Shown here in pieces: positions 11,031 through 21,559 of a stretch of DNA of 64,000 nt. Within the stretch, counting starts at the first letter, position 1; each line of letters begins with the position of its first letter. Position numbers and translations under genes: made by a program. A model generated the notes under the pieces. The model was not told the origin of the DNA, searched no databases, and saw only the letters and a list, made by a program, of their open reading frames with translations. Location of the stretch: contig OY754464.1 in assembly GCA_963575645.1 (NCBI GenBank), positions 74,312,948 through 74,376,947 on the forward strand. Reading direction: 5' to 3'. This DNA comes from Xanthostigma xanthostigma (Eukaryota; Arthropoda; Insecta; Raphidioptera; Raphidiidae).

Positions 11031-11453
11031 AGAGCTGGCTACGGAGAAAATGGGTGACTCGGTGCAGAGCTGAAAATTTACAGAATAATAGGAGATAGTG
11101 CAAGTAGGTAAGTAGGGAAAAAATTGCCAGAAGGCTAGGCGGAAGATAAAGAGCCGCCAGAAGAATTTTGAATATTTGTCGAATGTAATTATATCATGTT
11201 TGAATTTTCAGTATGCCCTTATAACTATATAATGTATAATATATATAATATATAATCTAGTTTTGAATTACAGAATAAGTATAGAAATTGCCAGAAGTGC
11301 ACTGATTTTTCGCAACATTAGCGCCTTCTGGCGGCTCTTTATCTTCCGCCTAGCCTTCTGGCAATTTTTTCCCTACTTACTTGTACTATCTCCTATTATT
11401 CTGTAAATTTTCAGCTCTGCACCGAGTCACCCATTTTCTCCGTAGCCAGCTCT
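11031..11453. mobile_element. Foldback element with near-perfect 130-bp arms
   Basis: AGAGCTGGCTACGGAGAAAA at the left matches the reverse complement at the right end. The arms stay almost identical inward to GCCGCCAGAAG (11152-11163), with the mirror at about 11323-11335. The high identity points to a fairly recent origin or arm-to-arm conversion. The loop is AT-rich with no ORF. No target duplication is obvious. Confidence 0.85.
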
Positions 11454-12730
11454 CCGTCTATAAGATTTACCCGTAGTGACGTGAACATCAAAAATAATTA
11501 GGAGCTATTTATTTGTATTGCCTTGGTTTTGACTCGACTTTAATTCGATATCGTCACGGCATCGACTCGATATATTCTTTAATCAAGTGGAAATATTATA
11601 TTGACCTTCCCATCTACACAGCAAAACTATCAAAGTACATTGTTTTGACGTGTCTCTAAAGATTTGGCCAGATTTATAAGTGTACGAATAAAGTTTTTGA
11701 AGTGAAAACTTCTTTAGCGGCGTTGTACACTTTTTTTGTAATGGGTAAAAAATGTTAAACTCGCGTCAGATCGAAAATTCGTAAGACGTAAGACCTGATC
11801 GAAAATGCGTAAGACAAAATTCGTAAGACGAAAACTGTTTTGTTTTTTTTTGCTTAGCTATTTTAAAATAAATACAAAATGTAATCACATATTTTAATGG
11901 AGTAAGCAATTGTCTTTCAAATGCAAGAAACAGTTTTTTGATTTAATGAATATATTTTGACAAAATCAAATGTTTGTCTACCGTACTTGCTTCGGCAATA
12001 CATATACTAAAATTGGAACAATATAGAGAAGAAGATTCAAGCTTTCACTTGTGCCGGCACTCCCGGAGTGCAACCCGTTTTGTTTTTTGACAAAACACCG
12101 TCATAGTTCAGCCATTTTGTATAAAACATTTACAAATTATATACGAAAACCTTCCTCATTTATCGCTCTTTCTATTAGTGAAAACCGTATGAAAATGCGA
12201 GCCATCTCGCGGCAACGGCTTTTATTAATAAATATATGACAACGCCTGCAAATACGGCTCTTTATTCTATAAGAAAGTTCGATGCGGCATAATATGTTTA
12301 TCTTTAATAGGCAATCTACAAATCCGGGCGAAGCCGGACTGGACCGCTAGTATTTTGTAATTCTGAAAGGTGTCGAAATACTTCCAGCCGTTGAATTAAA
12401 ACGTGTGCATTGCAGCGAACTAAATACGTAATACACATTCCAGACGTATTTCTGGTAAACGTGAACTTTTCTGCTGAGGTGGAAAAGCAATGAGACAGGC
12501 TATGAAAGCGAGACATGTTCTCTAAAACCGGAGGTGCTTGTGGTAAATTGGCGTAACCATAGTACGGTGCAACATAGAGTCAAACAACTACTCTGGCTGA
12601 CGCTGATGATGACCTTGATAGTTAACTGATGCTGGATTTCAGAAAGCATTGTCAAAAATTTGTATTTAACAATGACTAGAATCTCATCATATCTTTACAG
12701 TTTTGTTTAACATGAGCGGAGTTAAGGCCT
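11454..12730. other. Intergenic sequence with repeat scraps
   Basis: Near 11703 the string GAAGTGAAAACTTC resembles the terminal hairpin of the elements at 24551 and 59001. At 12320-12356 a fragment ends CCGCTAGTATTTT, which looks like the reverse of the ACTAGCGG repeat start. Nothing here codes for a protein I recognise. Confidence 0.4.
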
Positions 12731-12733
12731 ATA

Positions 12734-12905
12734 GACCAGTGAAGTTAGCTTTTGACAAGGAAAAAATTAATAACAGATAACGAATGATGAGGAAGGGAAG
12801 AAACTGCCGTCAGAAATACAGAAACCAAAAATTCAAATGCGTAAAGGGCCGGAAGGCTGTGGGGGCGCGTTTTAGGGATCTAACGCGGTTTTCCGTTATT
12901 TCCGG
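12734..12905 (+). repeat. Repeat family R5, copy 1
   Basis: It shares CCAGTGAAGTTAGCTTTTGA and CCGTCAGAAATACAGAAACC with 35524-35691 in the same orientation. Identity is high with small indels. No function is apparent. Confidence 0.7.
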
Positions 12906-13490
12906 CAAAAGTTGACCTCCAATCGAAAATGACAATGTTGTAGGTATTAAAAGGATCTACAACTTTATATAATATATATAATTTTTTCACATAACCTCAA
13001 AGATTCAGAGAAATATCGAAAAAACCGTGTTTTTCGTTTTTAATTTTTTTCTCCTGCAAAAATGATATTTTTTTCATGAAATTTTCACGAGACTTACCTT
13101 TCTATGTTCTAAATAAGCTGTAATTTTTTCGAGTAAAAAAAATAATTTGCCAATGTAGTATTAACAAAAAACCGAAAAATTACCCCTAACTTCTACCTAA
13201 AAAAGTAATGTAAAAATTTCAGATTTTCAAAAATCGTAGTATGGGGTTTTTTTCGTTAAAATGTCTTTTTTCGGATGGTGTATTACATTTGTTAATGTAA
13301 CATTGAATTCCCTTTTTATGAATGATTTTAACTGTACGTTTTCATATATAATTGCCGAGCAATATCAAATTTGGCAAGATTCTAAGAAATTCGTTCTTTT
13401 GTTTGTTGGGATTATCTTTCATATGCTTAGCTCAGCTGCTTATCGATAAGTTATCGTATTCTTAGTTGCCCACATACTTGCAAACTGAAC

Positions 13491-13649
13491 ATGGCGCGTA
13501 GAATAAAATCTTTGTATATTGACGAAAAAGTTTTATTATTGCGCACAATAGAGGCGGGAGAAAAGATAAGTGATGTTGGAAGACGCTTTGGATTAAATAC
13601 ATATTATAGTAAAAAAAATATTAATCGATTATTTCTCCTCTCCGTTTAA
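13491..13649 (+). pseudogene. pogo/Tigger-type transposase N-terminal HTH fragment
   Basis: A 52-codon frame begins MARRIKSLYIDEKVLLLRTI and continues with EAGEKISDVGRRFGLN before losing similarity and stopping. The pattern (basic start, helix ending LL-I, then 'G-K-SDVARRFGL') is that of the first CENP-B-like helix-turn-helix of pogo/Tigger transposases, which bind the transposon ends. A full transposase has a second DNA-binding helix set and a DDD catalytic domain; none follows. This is a truncated relic or the remaining coding part of a short non-autonomous element. I could not define its ends. Confidence 0.7.
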
Positions 13650-15070
13650 CGACAACTCTCAATAACGTCACAAAGTGCACAGTCCCTTGAGTGTCGCTCT
13701 ATAGAGGTAATCTCCGAAACTACTCATCCGATTTCAAAAATTTTTCCACCAATATTTAGAATGGACCTTTAGTATGGACATAGGCTATATATTATCGCGT
13801 TAAGAAAAGCGCTTTTTTTTAGGCCAATTTTGCAACGTAAGTCGATGAAGTCGATATATTATTTTTAACTAGTCTTTACAGGTATAATTTTATTTTTAAT
13901 TACTTAATCCTAGAGAGAGATTAATGCTTTGCGGCTTTTCTCTAAATAAATTATTATTATTATTATTATTATTATTATGAAAAACGCTGGCAATCTACAA
14001 ATTCGGGTATTACTGGACCGGGACGTTATACTACATAAAATGTACTGTGTTTATGGTTTAAATTTCTCCCACCAGATGTCGTATCGTTGTAGGTCAAATC
14101 GAAATGTTACTCTATGAGTCTATACTATGTTTACTGCAGCTGGGTACTAGGTATGTGCTCAATTCATATTATGATTCTGTTAGGTTAGCAACGGCGCGGC
14201 GTCAGTGGCAATAAGTGTTGTAGCAAGGTGTACTTTGAAGCCAATAAGTGTCAGACGGCTGCGGTTCGCTTCAGTTGATGTTTAATCAGCACTGATAGCC
14301 ACCTAACATCCGTTCTCTTAAGGCTGACCTATACAAACTGATTACAAAATATATTGATCATAAAACACCTTGCAACGTTCATGTCCAAACAAATATCGTC
14401 TTTGAATGTGCTTTTTTGGTTTGCGGGATGATAGTGCTCGGTTCCGAATCTTCTGAAATCTTCTGATCATAATTATTCATTTTCGGACAATTACCAATTA
14501 GTAGTAGACCAGTCATTCTATTTTGAACGTAATGTTAATTTTTCGTAACCGTTATACAGTAAACCAAAATATGTAAAAAATCGGAAATTTTCCGTAGAAT
14601 TCAATGCTGTATTTTTAAAACAACTGACATTAATGCGTCTTACCAAAAATTGGGGCCAAAGTTGGTCAAAAACTGTTTTTTGCGTTTAAAAAAAAATATT
14701 CTTTGGATTGAGAAATACAAAAGTTATAGAATTAATTATTACGGATCGATCTAGCTTGGTCCGATGTTAAAAAATTCGAAAATGAAGTGGCAATTATTGA
14801 AAAACCGTTAAAAATCGCTGTTTTTTGAAACGCTTGTATCTCTTTGAAAAAAAATAATCTTTAAGCGATACTTAGTGAAAGTGTAGCCCTTTACAATCCA
14901 AACAAAAGCGTTTTTGAAAATTTGAAAAATAATAAAAAGTTTTTGCAAAACCGATTTTTTCGAAAAAAAGGCATTTTTTTAAAATGCCTATAACTCATAA
15001 ACCCGTGAGTTTTTATAAACGTTTTGGGGGTTAAAATTTTCTTTAAATCAGCTTCGGATTTGTAGATTGC
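13650..15070. other. Non-coding stretch with a microsatellite
   Basis: 13948-13978 is an (ATT)n run. At 13720-13800 a dispersed repeat of the 'CCGAAACTACTCATCCGATTT' type is present. 14560-15050 is AT-rich and low in complexity. No gene is visible. Confidence 0.5.
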
Positions 15071-15307
15071 TTATTAAAGATAAGATGTAAAAATTAATCA
15101 AATCATGCTTATTGCTTAACTAGTTTATTTCTGAGAGATCTATAAAACTAAAAGAACAGCTGATTTTTTTTTATTTTCAACATATTTCCGAAACTGTAAA
15201 GTTTAGAAAAAATGTTTTTTAACAAAACTTTCTTGAAAAAATAAATAGAATAATAAGCCGTTATGAAAAGTATACCATTATTATATAAGAAACAAACTTT
15301 AAGCATT
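15071..15307 (+). repeat. Repeat family R1, partial copy upstream of element A
   Basis: It starts TTATTAAAGATAAGATG and matches the sequence that begins after the 3' LTR of element A at about 22152. Before element A inserted, the two copies were directly adjacent, so the site was a tandem R1 dimer. Confidence 0.75.
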
Positions 15308-15891
15308 TGTAACGGAACGTTATATTTTGATCACCCTGTAATTCTTTTTGTTTTTTTTTGAAAGTTTGATTTTGTAGGATTGTACTGGTCAGTCAGTCGA
15401 CAAAAAGATTCCTAATGATAAGGTCATATAAATCGATTTTTTTTGATAAAAAGTTACTGAAATATATTTAGAATTTAAGTTAAAAATTTATAAATAAAAT
15501 AAAATAACCAATACTTATTTATGTTAAAAATATTAAAATTACAAATAACAAAGTATATATATATCTATTAAAAATCTACAAAAAACAAACAGAAATTAAA
15601 ATTACGAAATCCAGTTTATATTAAAATTGCAAAAAATTAAAATTTATATTAAAATTGTGAAATCATAAAATTATAAAATAAAACCAAAATTTATATCATA
15701 TAAAATTAATAAAAATACAATTATTCTAAGGTAAGCGAATTATTTTATTATTAGTATAGATCAAGTTATTTTACCTTTCACGATTACGGAAAAGAGCCAT
15801 TAACATAAGCCATTTGTTTTCCGGAGATGCTAATTGACCGATAAAATAAAAATTAATTTTGGAAAAGGCATACATAACACCGTACGCTACA
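15308..15891 (+). repeat. 5' LTR of element A
   Basis: 584 bp, starting TGTAACGGAACGTTA and ending GTACGCTACA, with canonical TG...CA ends. It is AT-rich. I did not find a strong TATA box; CATATAAATCG near 15425 is one weak candidate. Confidence 0.95.
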
Positions 15892-15895
15892 TAAA

Positions 15896-15912
15896 TGGGG
15901 GCCAACCGGGAT
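15896..15912 (+). promoter_or_regulatory. Primer-binding site of element A
   Basis: TGGGGGCCAACCGGGAT begins four bases after the 5' LTR. It is one base shorter than the site in element B (TGGGGGCTCAACCGGGAT), which in turn is close to the tRNA-Pro primer site known from vertebrate gammaretroviruses. Use of tRNA-Pro is an inference. Confidence 0.65.
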
Positions 15913-16012
15913 ATTAGCATGTGGTAACAAATTTGGCATACTGTTATTTTATATATAAAAAAAAAAAAAAAAAAAAAAATCTTAGTTATTATATATTCAA
16001 TTAAAATTAGTT

Positions 16013-17662
16013 TTGATAATGACTAGTCGTACACCTACCAGAGTTACTCGCAGCACAACGAGGAATCGGAACATGACCGATAACTCAAGTTTGCCAAATG
16101 AAGACTTAGCGTCACGGGGTTCTAATAGTTCACCCGAATTATCAACACATTCATTACCTATTGTAAATTCAGATAATCCAGTGGTTTTCCCAAGCATTGC
16201 AGGTAATACAACAGCTTCACAAATTAATCAACGAAATGATGTCAATAATTCCCAATTTGGAAATAGAATGGAAGAACGGGGTGTATCAACACGCAGCACA
16301 TTTCTAATGGATGAGCATGGTACATACAATGTGGAAATACCTGTTATGGATAATTTGAGGGAGTATTCTAATAATACAAATGTAATGCAATCTCAGGTAA
16401 CATATTCTGATTCTAATTTCATTGCTCGTACAAATTTTAATAATTTGCAAAGAAATGATTATTCTGCTAATCAGGTAAATTCGATTAATCCAGTTGACAA
16501 TATAGTATCAAGTAACACAATTAACGCACCAGTTGCAACCAATTTTGAACAAGTTCCAAATCGTGTTGATAATACAATCAATATGTTTAGAACACATTGC
16601 GACCTTGGAAATAATTCAAATAATTATTATGGAGCGAACACAAATGTAAATTTTATGAATTTGTCACGTCCGATTTGTCACAGTAATTATATTCAACAAC
16701 CAGTCACTAATACTAGTAATTATCAAAATCTACCTCAATATCAAGCCTTTACGAATGGATACAATCAAAATTTAAATAAACTTAAATATGATTCCTATAA
16801 TCACGGTTTGAATCAAAATCAGTTTAACAATTCGAACAATTTCCCGCTCAATTATAATTTTAATTGTCCAATAAAAATTAATTTACCACTCTTTTCTGGT
16901 GAAAATGATGAGGATCCAATTGAATACTTACAAAAATTAGAAAATTATTTTAGATGTCAAAATATACCGGAGGCATATCAACTCATAATTGTAGAACAGT
17001 CGTTGTCTGATAAAGCTCTAAGGTGGTTTGGGGGTTTTCAAATGTTTTTTACTAACTACACTGAATTCAAAAATAATTTTCTATCAGAATACTGGGGCCT
17101 CAATAAGCAGCATAAAATAAGAATGCAACTATATTCGGATACCTATAATAACCAAAGGAAACAGTCTATGGCAGATTATTTTATAACCATTTATAGGAAA
17201 GCTAAGCAACTAAATCCACCATTACAAGATGTTGAAATCATTTCACTTATTAGAAGACACTTTCCCGTACATGTACAACGCGTTCTGTTGACTGCTACAA
17301 TTGGTTCTTTTGTTGAAATTTATAATCTTTTAAAAGAATTGGATGAACTTGAAAGTTATAGACCATTTAATGCATATCGTCCAAATTCAAATAATTCATT
17401 CAACGCTAAAGATTCGCGCGATAATTTTGAACAAAATGCAAAGCCCGACCCTGTCAAATCTGCACAAACCAGTTATGACAATAAAAATAAAACTTCTAAT
17501 TTCGTTAACACGTCTACATATCGGCAATCTAATAATAGATTTGTGAACCAAGGTGCTATTCCAAAAACTAGGATTAATTCTTTGGAAGTTAATTATGATT
17601 TTCCTTCTCAGTTTCCCGAAGGCGTTGAAACCAATTTTGATGCCAGTTCAAAAAACGGGTAA
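16013..17662 (+). CDS. gag: Gag polyprotein of element A
   Basis: 549 residues forming the structural protein that packages element RNA. Residues 1-280 are rich in Asn, Ser and Gln and of low complexity. Residues about 285-445 look like a retrotransposon Gag capsid region (FSGENDEDPIEYLQKLENYF, then a helical stretch with RWFGGF and RKAKQLNPP). The C-terminal 100 residues are again polar. No CCHC zinc knuckle is present, unlike element C. The ATG at 16013 is the first in a long open frame and follows a poly-A tract. The frame ends in TAA at 17660-17662, immediately after a heptamer that shifts part of the ribosomes into pol. The antisense 66-codon ORF over its start is a shadow. Confidence 0.9.
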   Translation: MIMTSRTPTRVTRSTTRNRNMTDNSSLPNEDLASRGSNSSPELSTHSLPIVNSDNPVVFPSIAGNTTASQINQRNDVNNSQFGNRMEERGVSTRSTFLMDEHGTYNVEIPVMDNLREYSNNTNVMQSQVTYSDSNFIARTNFNNLQRNDYSANQVNSINPVDNIVSSNTINAPVATNFEQVPNRVDNTINMFRTHCDLGNNSNNYYGANTNVNFMNLSRPICHSNYIQQPVTNTSNYQNLPQYQAFTNGYNQNLNKLKYDSYNHGLNQNQFNNSNNFPLNYNFNCPIKINLPLFSGENDEDPIEYLQKLENYFRCQNIPEAYQLIIVEQSLSDKALRWFGGFQMFFTNYTEFKNNFLSEYWGLNKQHKIRMQLYSDTYNNQRKQSMADYFITIYRKAKQLNPPLQDVEIISLIRRHFPVHVQRVLLTATIGSFVEIYNLLKELDELESYRPFNAYRPNSNNSFNAKDSRDNFEQNAKPDPVKSAQTSYDNKNKTSNFVNTSTYRQSNNRFVNQGAIPKTRINSLEVNYDFPSQFPEGVETNFDASSKNG

Positions 17663-17692
17663 ACTCCTTCTTCGACGATCTTGAAGAAGGAG
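17650..17692 (+). promoter_or_regulatory. Programmed -1 frameshift signal (slippery heptamer plus hairpin)
   Basis: The heptamer A AAA AAC (17650-17656) lies in the Gag frame as TCA AAA AAC, just two codons before the stop. After a 7-base spacer a perfect 10-bp stem CTCCTTCTTC / GAAGAAGGAG (17664-17673 with 17683-17692) encloses a 9-base loop. The pol frame is exactly -1 relative to gag and open through this point. Heptamer, spacing, hairpin and frame all match the classical -1 frameshift arrangement. Confidence 0.9.
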
Positions 17693-20600
17693 ATAATCAA
17701 TCGTGCTCAAATCCTGATTGGTCAGAAAACGAAAACGATTTTTGTATTGAAATTGTTCCTGAATGTAAATCAGAGGATGATAGTGACTTAGATTCTAATC
17801 AAAACAATATTTTACCAATTTATACATTAATTCCTAATATTGAAAACGATCATTTTCTGATTAACAAATCACCTAAAATTTCGATAAGCATTGCTAACTG
17901 TTCTACGGAGGCGTTAGTAGATACTGGTTCTGAAATAACGGCTATTTCAGAAACACTCTTTAACTATTTAAATTCTGATAATAAAATTAATTGGATACCC
18001 GTATCTAAGTGTCGAGTCAGCGGTGCGATTGGCTTCAGAACATCAATGATACGAAAACAGATCATAGTAAATATAAAAATTAACAATATCGAAGTTAATT
18101 GTAAAATGTTTGTTGTGAACAGTTTGAGAACTGATGTTATATTGGGGTCTGACTTTCTTAGGGAGCATTCCGCAAAAATTAGTTACATTGTTTGTGTTGT
18201 TAAATTTCGTATAAATGATATTGTAACAGAGGTTTCATTTTGTGATTCGGTCCCATGTCAGAGCCAGGAGCCTGTAAGGATGATTACACGTGACTCAAAT
18301 TCTCCTAAATTAAGGCGAGACAATGATATGAGCCGCGAATTCATTAAGAATAATAAAAACCACTATACCGATTCCACATCAATTCTTAAAGCTGATAGTC
18401 AGAACTTACTGACTCTCGACTCAGAATTTAGTGATGTCTTCACTTCTTGTGAAATAGACTACATTTACGACGATGACTACAATGCTGATATTACTTGTAA
18501 TATTCAAGTTAATAATCTAGCTAAGTCACATAATATGATAAAAAATTCTAGTACTGATTCTGTCAGACTAAACCTTACGCCGACTTTATGCTATGACGTT
18601 GCTAAATACCAAAGTGTTGAGGCACGCTCTGCATCAACTCTACTTCATAGAGGTGATATGGAATTGGGAAGTGATAACAAAGCCGTCTGTGTACAACAAA
18701 ATCACATCATTCGTGCCTTGTCTGGTGGAAACGAGTCCGGTAGTCAATTATCTTTCCGGGAAATTTTGAATAAATTAGCTCAATATAAAAATTGTACAAA
18801 TAACGAACCACTAGCCGAACTATTGTATAATTATCGCGATATTTTTAATGATTCACCTGGTTGCGCGAATTGTTACACTCACAAACTTGAGCTTAATGAT
18901 GTCTCTGTTTACAGGGGTCGTTTATATGGTATTCCTTATAAATTACGCGAAGCCGTAAACACGGAAATTAAAAATATGCTTTCTCAGGGTGTCATAGCTC
19001 GATGTAATACTCCGTATCTCAATAGTTTACACGTAGTCCCTAAAAAGGACGGCACTATACGTTTAGTCTTAGATGCGCGGGAGTTAAATAAACGTCTGAT
19101 TTCAGAAACCAACCGCACTGAAAACATAGAACATTTGTTGCAAAGGTTTGAAAAAATTAAATATCTATCCGTTCTCGATTTGACAAAGTCTTTTTGGCAA
19201 ATTCCAATTCTCAAAGAACACCAAAAGTATACTGGTTTCGTGGTAAATGGTAAATCGTATGTATTCACGAGAGTTCCTTTTGGAATATCTACTGCCACAT
19301 CTGCCTTAATTTCTTGCTTAGAAAATGCTTTAGGTGATCTGTTACAATCGTTTGCGATTAGTTACGTTAATGATATACTAATCATATCACAATCTTACGA
19401 CGATCATTTGAAGCATTTAAAGATGTTGTTTGAGCGCTTAAGAAATTGTGGCATAGTACTTAATTTTAACAAAAGCTCATTTTGCACCAAAGAAGTTCAG
19501 TTTTTGGGATACCTGATTTCTGCTGAGGGGATTCGGCCTTCCCCAGAACGCACCTTAGCTATAAAACACTTTCCAGTTCCCAAAAATAAAAAACAAGTGC
19601 AACAATTTCTTGGATTATGCAATTTTGACAGGAGATTTATTTATCAGTTTGCAAAAACTGCTAAACCATTATACGATTTGCTAAAAGAATCTAATAGTAA
19701 AGCTTTTTCTTGGTCAGTTGAAAATGAACTCGCTTTTCAGGAGTTGAAAATAAAATTTGTTTCTGTGACTTTATTAAAACACCCGATAATAGGTAAACCC
19801 TATTATATACAAATTGACGCTTCTTTTTATGCAGTTGCCGGTATTTTATTTCAAGTGACTGATAATAACAATAAAAATGTCCTAGCATTTTTCAGTAAAA
19901 TATTAAAAGGCGCCCAAATTAATTATTCTATAGTGGTAAAGGAATTTTTGGCGTTGATAGAAGCCCTTGAAAAATGGCGTATGTTTTTGTATGGTGAAAG
20001 AGTGGTTGCCTACTCTGACTGTCAAGCTTTATCGCATCTTGTAAAAAAGGGTTGCATTTATAATAGCCGTTTGTTGCGTTGGGGTTTAAAAACGCAAGAA
20101 TTTGATCTAACGGTTGAATACTGCCCCGGCAAAATAAATGTGGCTGCTGATGCATTAACCAGGTGTCTGGACACTACAAACTGCATTGACGGGTCCAAAG
20201 ATTTAATCTACCATCTCTACCAGTTGAAATATATTAAATTACCAACTCATTTATGCAAATTATATAAAAATGTTGAGAAATTGCAAAGACAAGATAATCA
20301 GTGGTCTAATGTGATTAATTCTGTTGCACAGAAAACGACTGAAAATGAAATTGTAAATTTAACTCCGAAATGTCCTTACGGCTTATATCTAAATATTCTA
20401 TTTAAATACAATTTTATGAGTAAAAGCTGGCAACTTTGCTTACCCGAACAATTGGAATTTGAAACAATCAAATATTGGCATATAAGCTATGGACATCCAG
20501 GAATTAATAAACTGTATCACTTATTACGTAAACATATCTATTTCACAAATATGAGAGAAAAGATAGCAAAATTCGTTAATTCGTGTATTCCCTGCTTAAC

Positions 20601-21504
20601 AGCTAAATACCCTTCTCAATACTTGTACGGTCCCATGAACCCTATCATCGTAAATGATAAAAACGAACTTTTATCAGTTGATGTTTTAGGACCCCTTACC
20701 CGTTCAACAGGTGGATGTTTGCACATTTTAGTCGTCCTAGATATGTTTACGAAATATGTCTCGTTATATCCGATGCGTAGAGCAACGACCAATGTCATGG
20801 TCAAAAAATTGATAAATTTATATTTTCCACAACATGGAAGGCCTAAAAAGGTCCTAACTGACAATGCGGCGTCCTTTCGTTCGCAGAAATGGGTGCGGCC
20901 TCTGGAAGACCTGGGGGTCAAAGTTATGTACACTTCTCCTTATACGCCAAAGTGCAATCCGGTGGAAAGATGTAATCGACAGGTTGGCACGTTGCTGCGT
21001 CTCTACTGTAATGGTCAACATTCGACATGGATGCGTAAATTGCCTGCTATTCAACGTTACATCAACGAGAACGTCCACGAAGTCACCCAGTGCATCCCAC
21101 ACGAACTGCAGTACGGTCAGAAAATCCGACCCCATCTTCAGCGTTTGATTGAGTATCCTGTTTCTGTTGGTGCCGATACAGATGACGACAATGTTCTTGT
21201 TAGACATCGTATTGAGCAAAAGGCTCGATATCGCCAAGCCTATCATCAAAGAAACCATAAGTGCGTTAGTTTATCGCCAGGCGATTTTGTTCTTATTAAA
21301 ACGCATACTCTATCGTCATTAGTTGATGGAAAATGCAAAAAAATCGATTTATTGTACAAAGGTCCATATCGCATAAAAGTCTGTAAGGGAAACAATACTT
21401 ATATTTTGCAAAAACTACAATCTCATAAAGAGTTGGGTCCTGTACACTTGGAACAATTGCGAAAAATTAATAGTGTAAATAATGGGTTTAATTTTGAAGT
21501 ATAA
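17656..21504 (+). CDS. pol: Pol polyprotein of element A: protease, RT, RNase H, integrase
   Basis: About 1283 codons read in the -1 frame after the slippery site; the first ATG in this frame is only at 18046, after the protease, so a frameshift start is more likely. Protease carries the active-site motif DTGS (codons from 17920). Reverse transcriptase shows LVLDAREL, LDLTKSFWQIPI and VPFGIS, but the catalytic box reads YVND (19363-19374) where YxDD is expected. RNase H keeps four acidic residues (QIDAS, KEFLALIEAL, YSDCQAL, AADALTR). Integrase has an HHCC zinc finger (HISYGHPG...CIPCL) and the catalytic Asp, Asp, Glu at 20680, 20860 and 20965. The C-terminal tail (GDFVLIKTHTLSS) resembles that of element B. 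No env follows. The overlapping minus-strand ORFs are shadows. Confidence 0.92.
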   Translation, partial: RVNSFFDDLEEGDNQSCSNPDWSENENDFCIEIVPECKSEDDSDLDSNQNNILPIYTLIPNIENDHFLINKSPKISISIANCSTEALVDTGSEITAISETLFNYLNSDNKINWIPVSKCRVSGAIGFRTSMIRKQIIVNIKINNIEVNCKMFVVNSLRTDVILGSDFLREHSAKISYIVCVVKFRINDIVTEVSFCDSVPCQSQEPVRMITRDSNSPKLRRDNDMSREFIKNNKNHYTDSTSILKADSQNLLTLDSEFSDVFTSCEIDYIYDDDYNADITCNIQVNNLAKSHNMIKNSSTDSVRLNLTPTLCYDVAKYQSVEARSASTLLHRGDMELGSDNKAVCVQQNHIIRALSGGNESGSQLSFREILNKLAQYKNCTNNEPLAELLYNYRDIFNDSPGCANCYTHKLELNDVSVYRGRLYGIPYKLREAVNTEIKNMLSQGVIARCNTPYLNSLHVVPKKDGTIRLVLDARELNKRLISETNRTENIEHLLQRFEKIKYLSVLDLTKSFWQIPILKEHQKYTGFVVNGKSYVFTRVPFGISTATSALISCLENALGDLLQSFAISYVNDILIISQSYDDHLKHLKMLFERLRNCGIVLNFNKSSFCTKEVQFLGYLISAEGIRPSPERTLAIKHFPVPKNKKQVQQFLGLCNFDRRFIYQFAKTAKPLYDLLKESNSKAFSWSVENELAFQELKIKFVSVTLLKHPIIGKPYYIQIDASFYAVAGILFQVTDNNNKNVLAFFSKILKGAQINYSIVVKEFLALIEALEKWRMFLYGERVVAYSDCQALSHLVKKGCIYNSRLLRWGLKTQEFDLTVEYCPGKINVAADALTRCLDTTNCIDGSKDLIYHLYQLKYIKLPTHLCKLYKNVEKLQRQDNQWSNVINSVAQKTTENEIVNLTPKCPYGLYLNILFKYNFMSKSWQLCLPEQLEFETIKYWHISYGHPGINKLYHLLRKHIYFTNMREKIAKFVNSCIPCLTAKYPSQYLYGPMNPIIVNDKNELLSVDVLGPLTRSTGGCLHILVVLDMFTKYVSLYPMRRATTNVMVKKLINLYFPQHGRPKKVLTDNAASFRSQKWVRPLEDLGVKVMYTSPYTPKCNPVERCNRQVGTLLRLYCNGQHSTWMRKLPAIQRYINENVHEVTQCIPHELQYGQKIRPHLQRLIEYPVSVGADTDDDNVLVRHRIEQKARYRQAYHQRNHKCVSLSPGDFVLIKTHTLSSLVDGKCKKIDLLYKGPYRIKVCKGNNTYILQKLQSHKELGPVHLEQLRKINSVNNGFNFEV

Positions 21505-21550
21505 AAAAAAAAAAAAAAATCTTTTTGAATTTTTTTTTTTTCTCCGTCCT

Positions 21551-21559
21551 GGGGGATAA
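21551..21559 (+). promoter_or_regulatory. Polypurine tract of element A
   Basis: GGGGGATAA directly abuts the 3' LTR, the position where plus-strand DNA synthesis is primed in LTR retrotransposons. Confidence 0.7.

Noticed and set aside
17343..17546. 67-codon plus-strand ORF overlapping gag
   Set aside because: A shifted frame within gag; polar low-complexity composition explains it.
18984..21258. Several minus-strand ORFs of 65-134 codons over element A pol
   Set aside because: They lie wholly antisense to a clearly coding pol frame and show no domain; they are shadows.
21505..21559. An env gene after pol in element A
   Set aside because: Only 55 bases remain before the LTR; no membrane-type ORF is possible.
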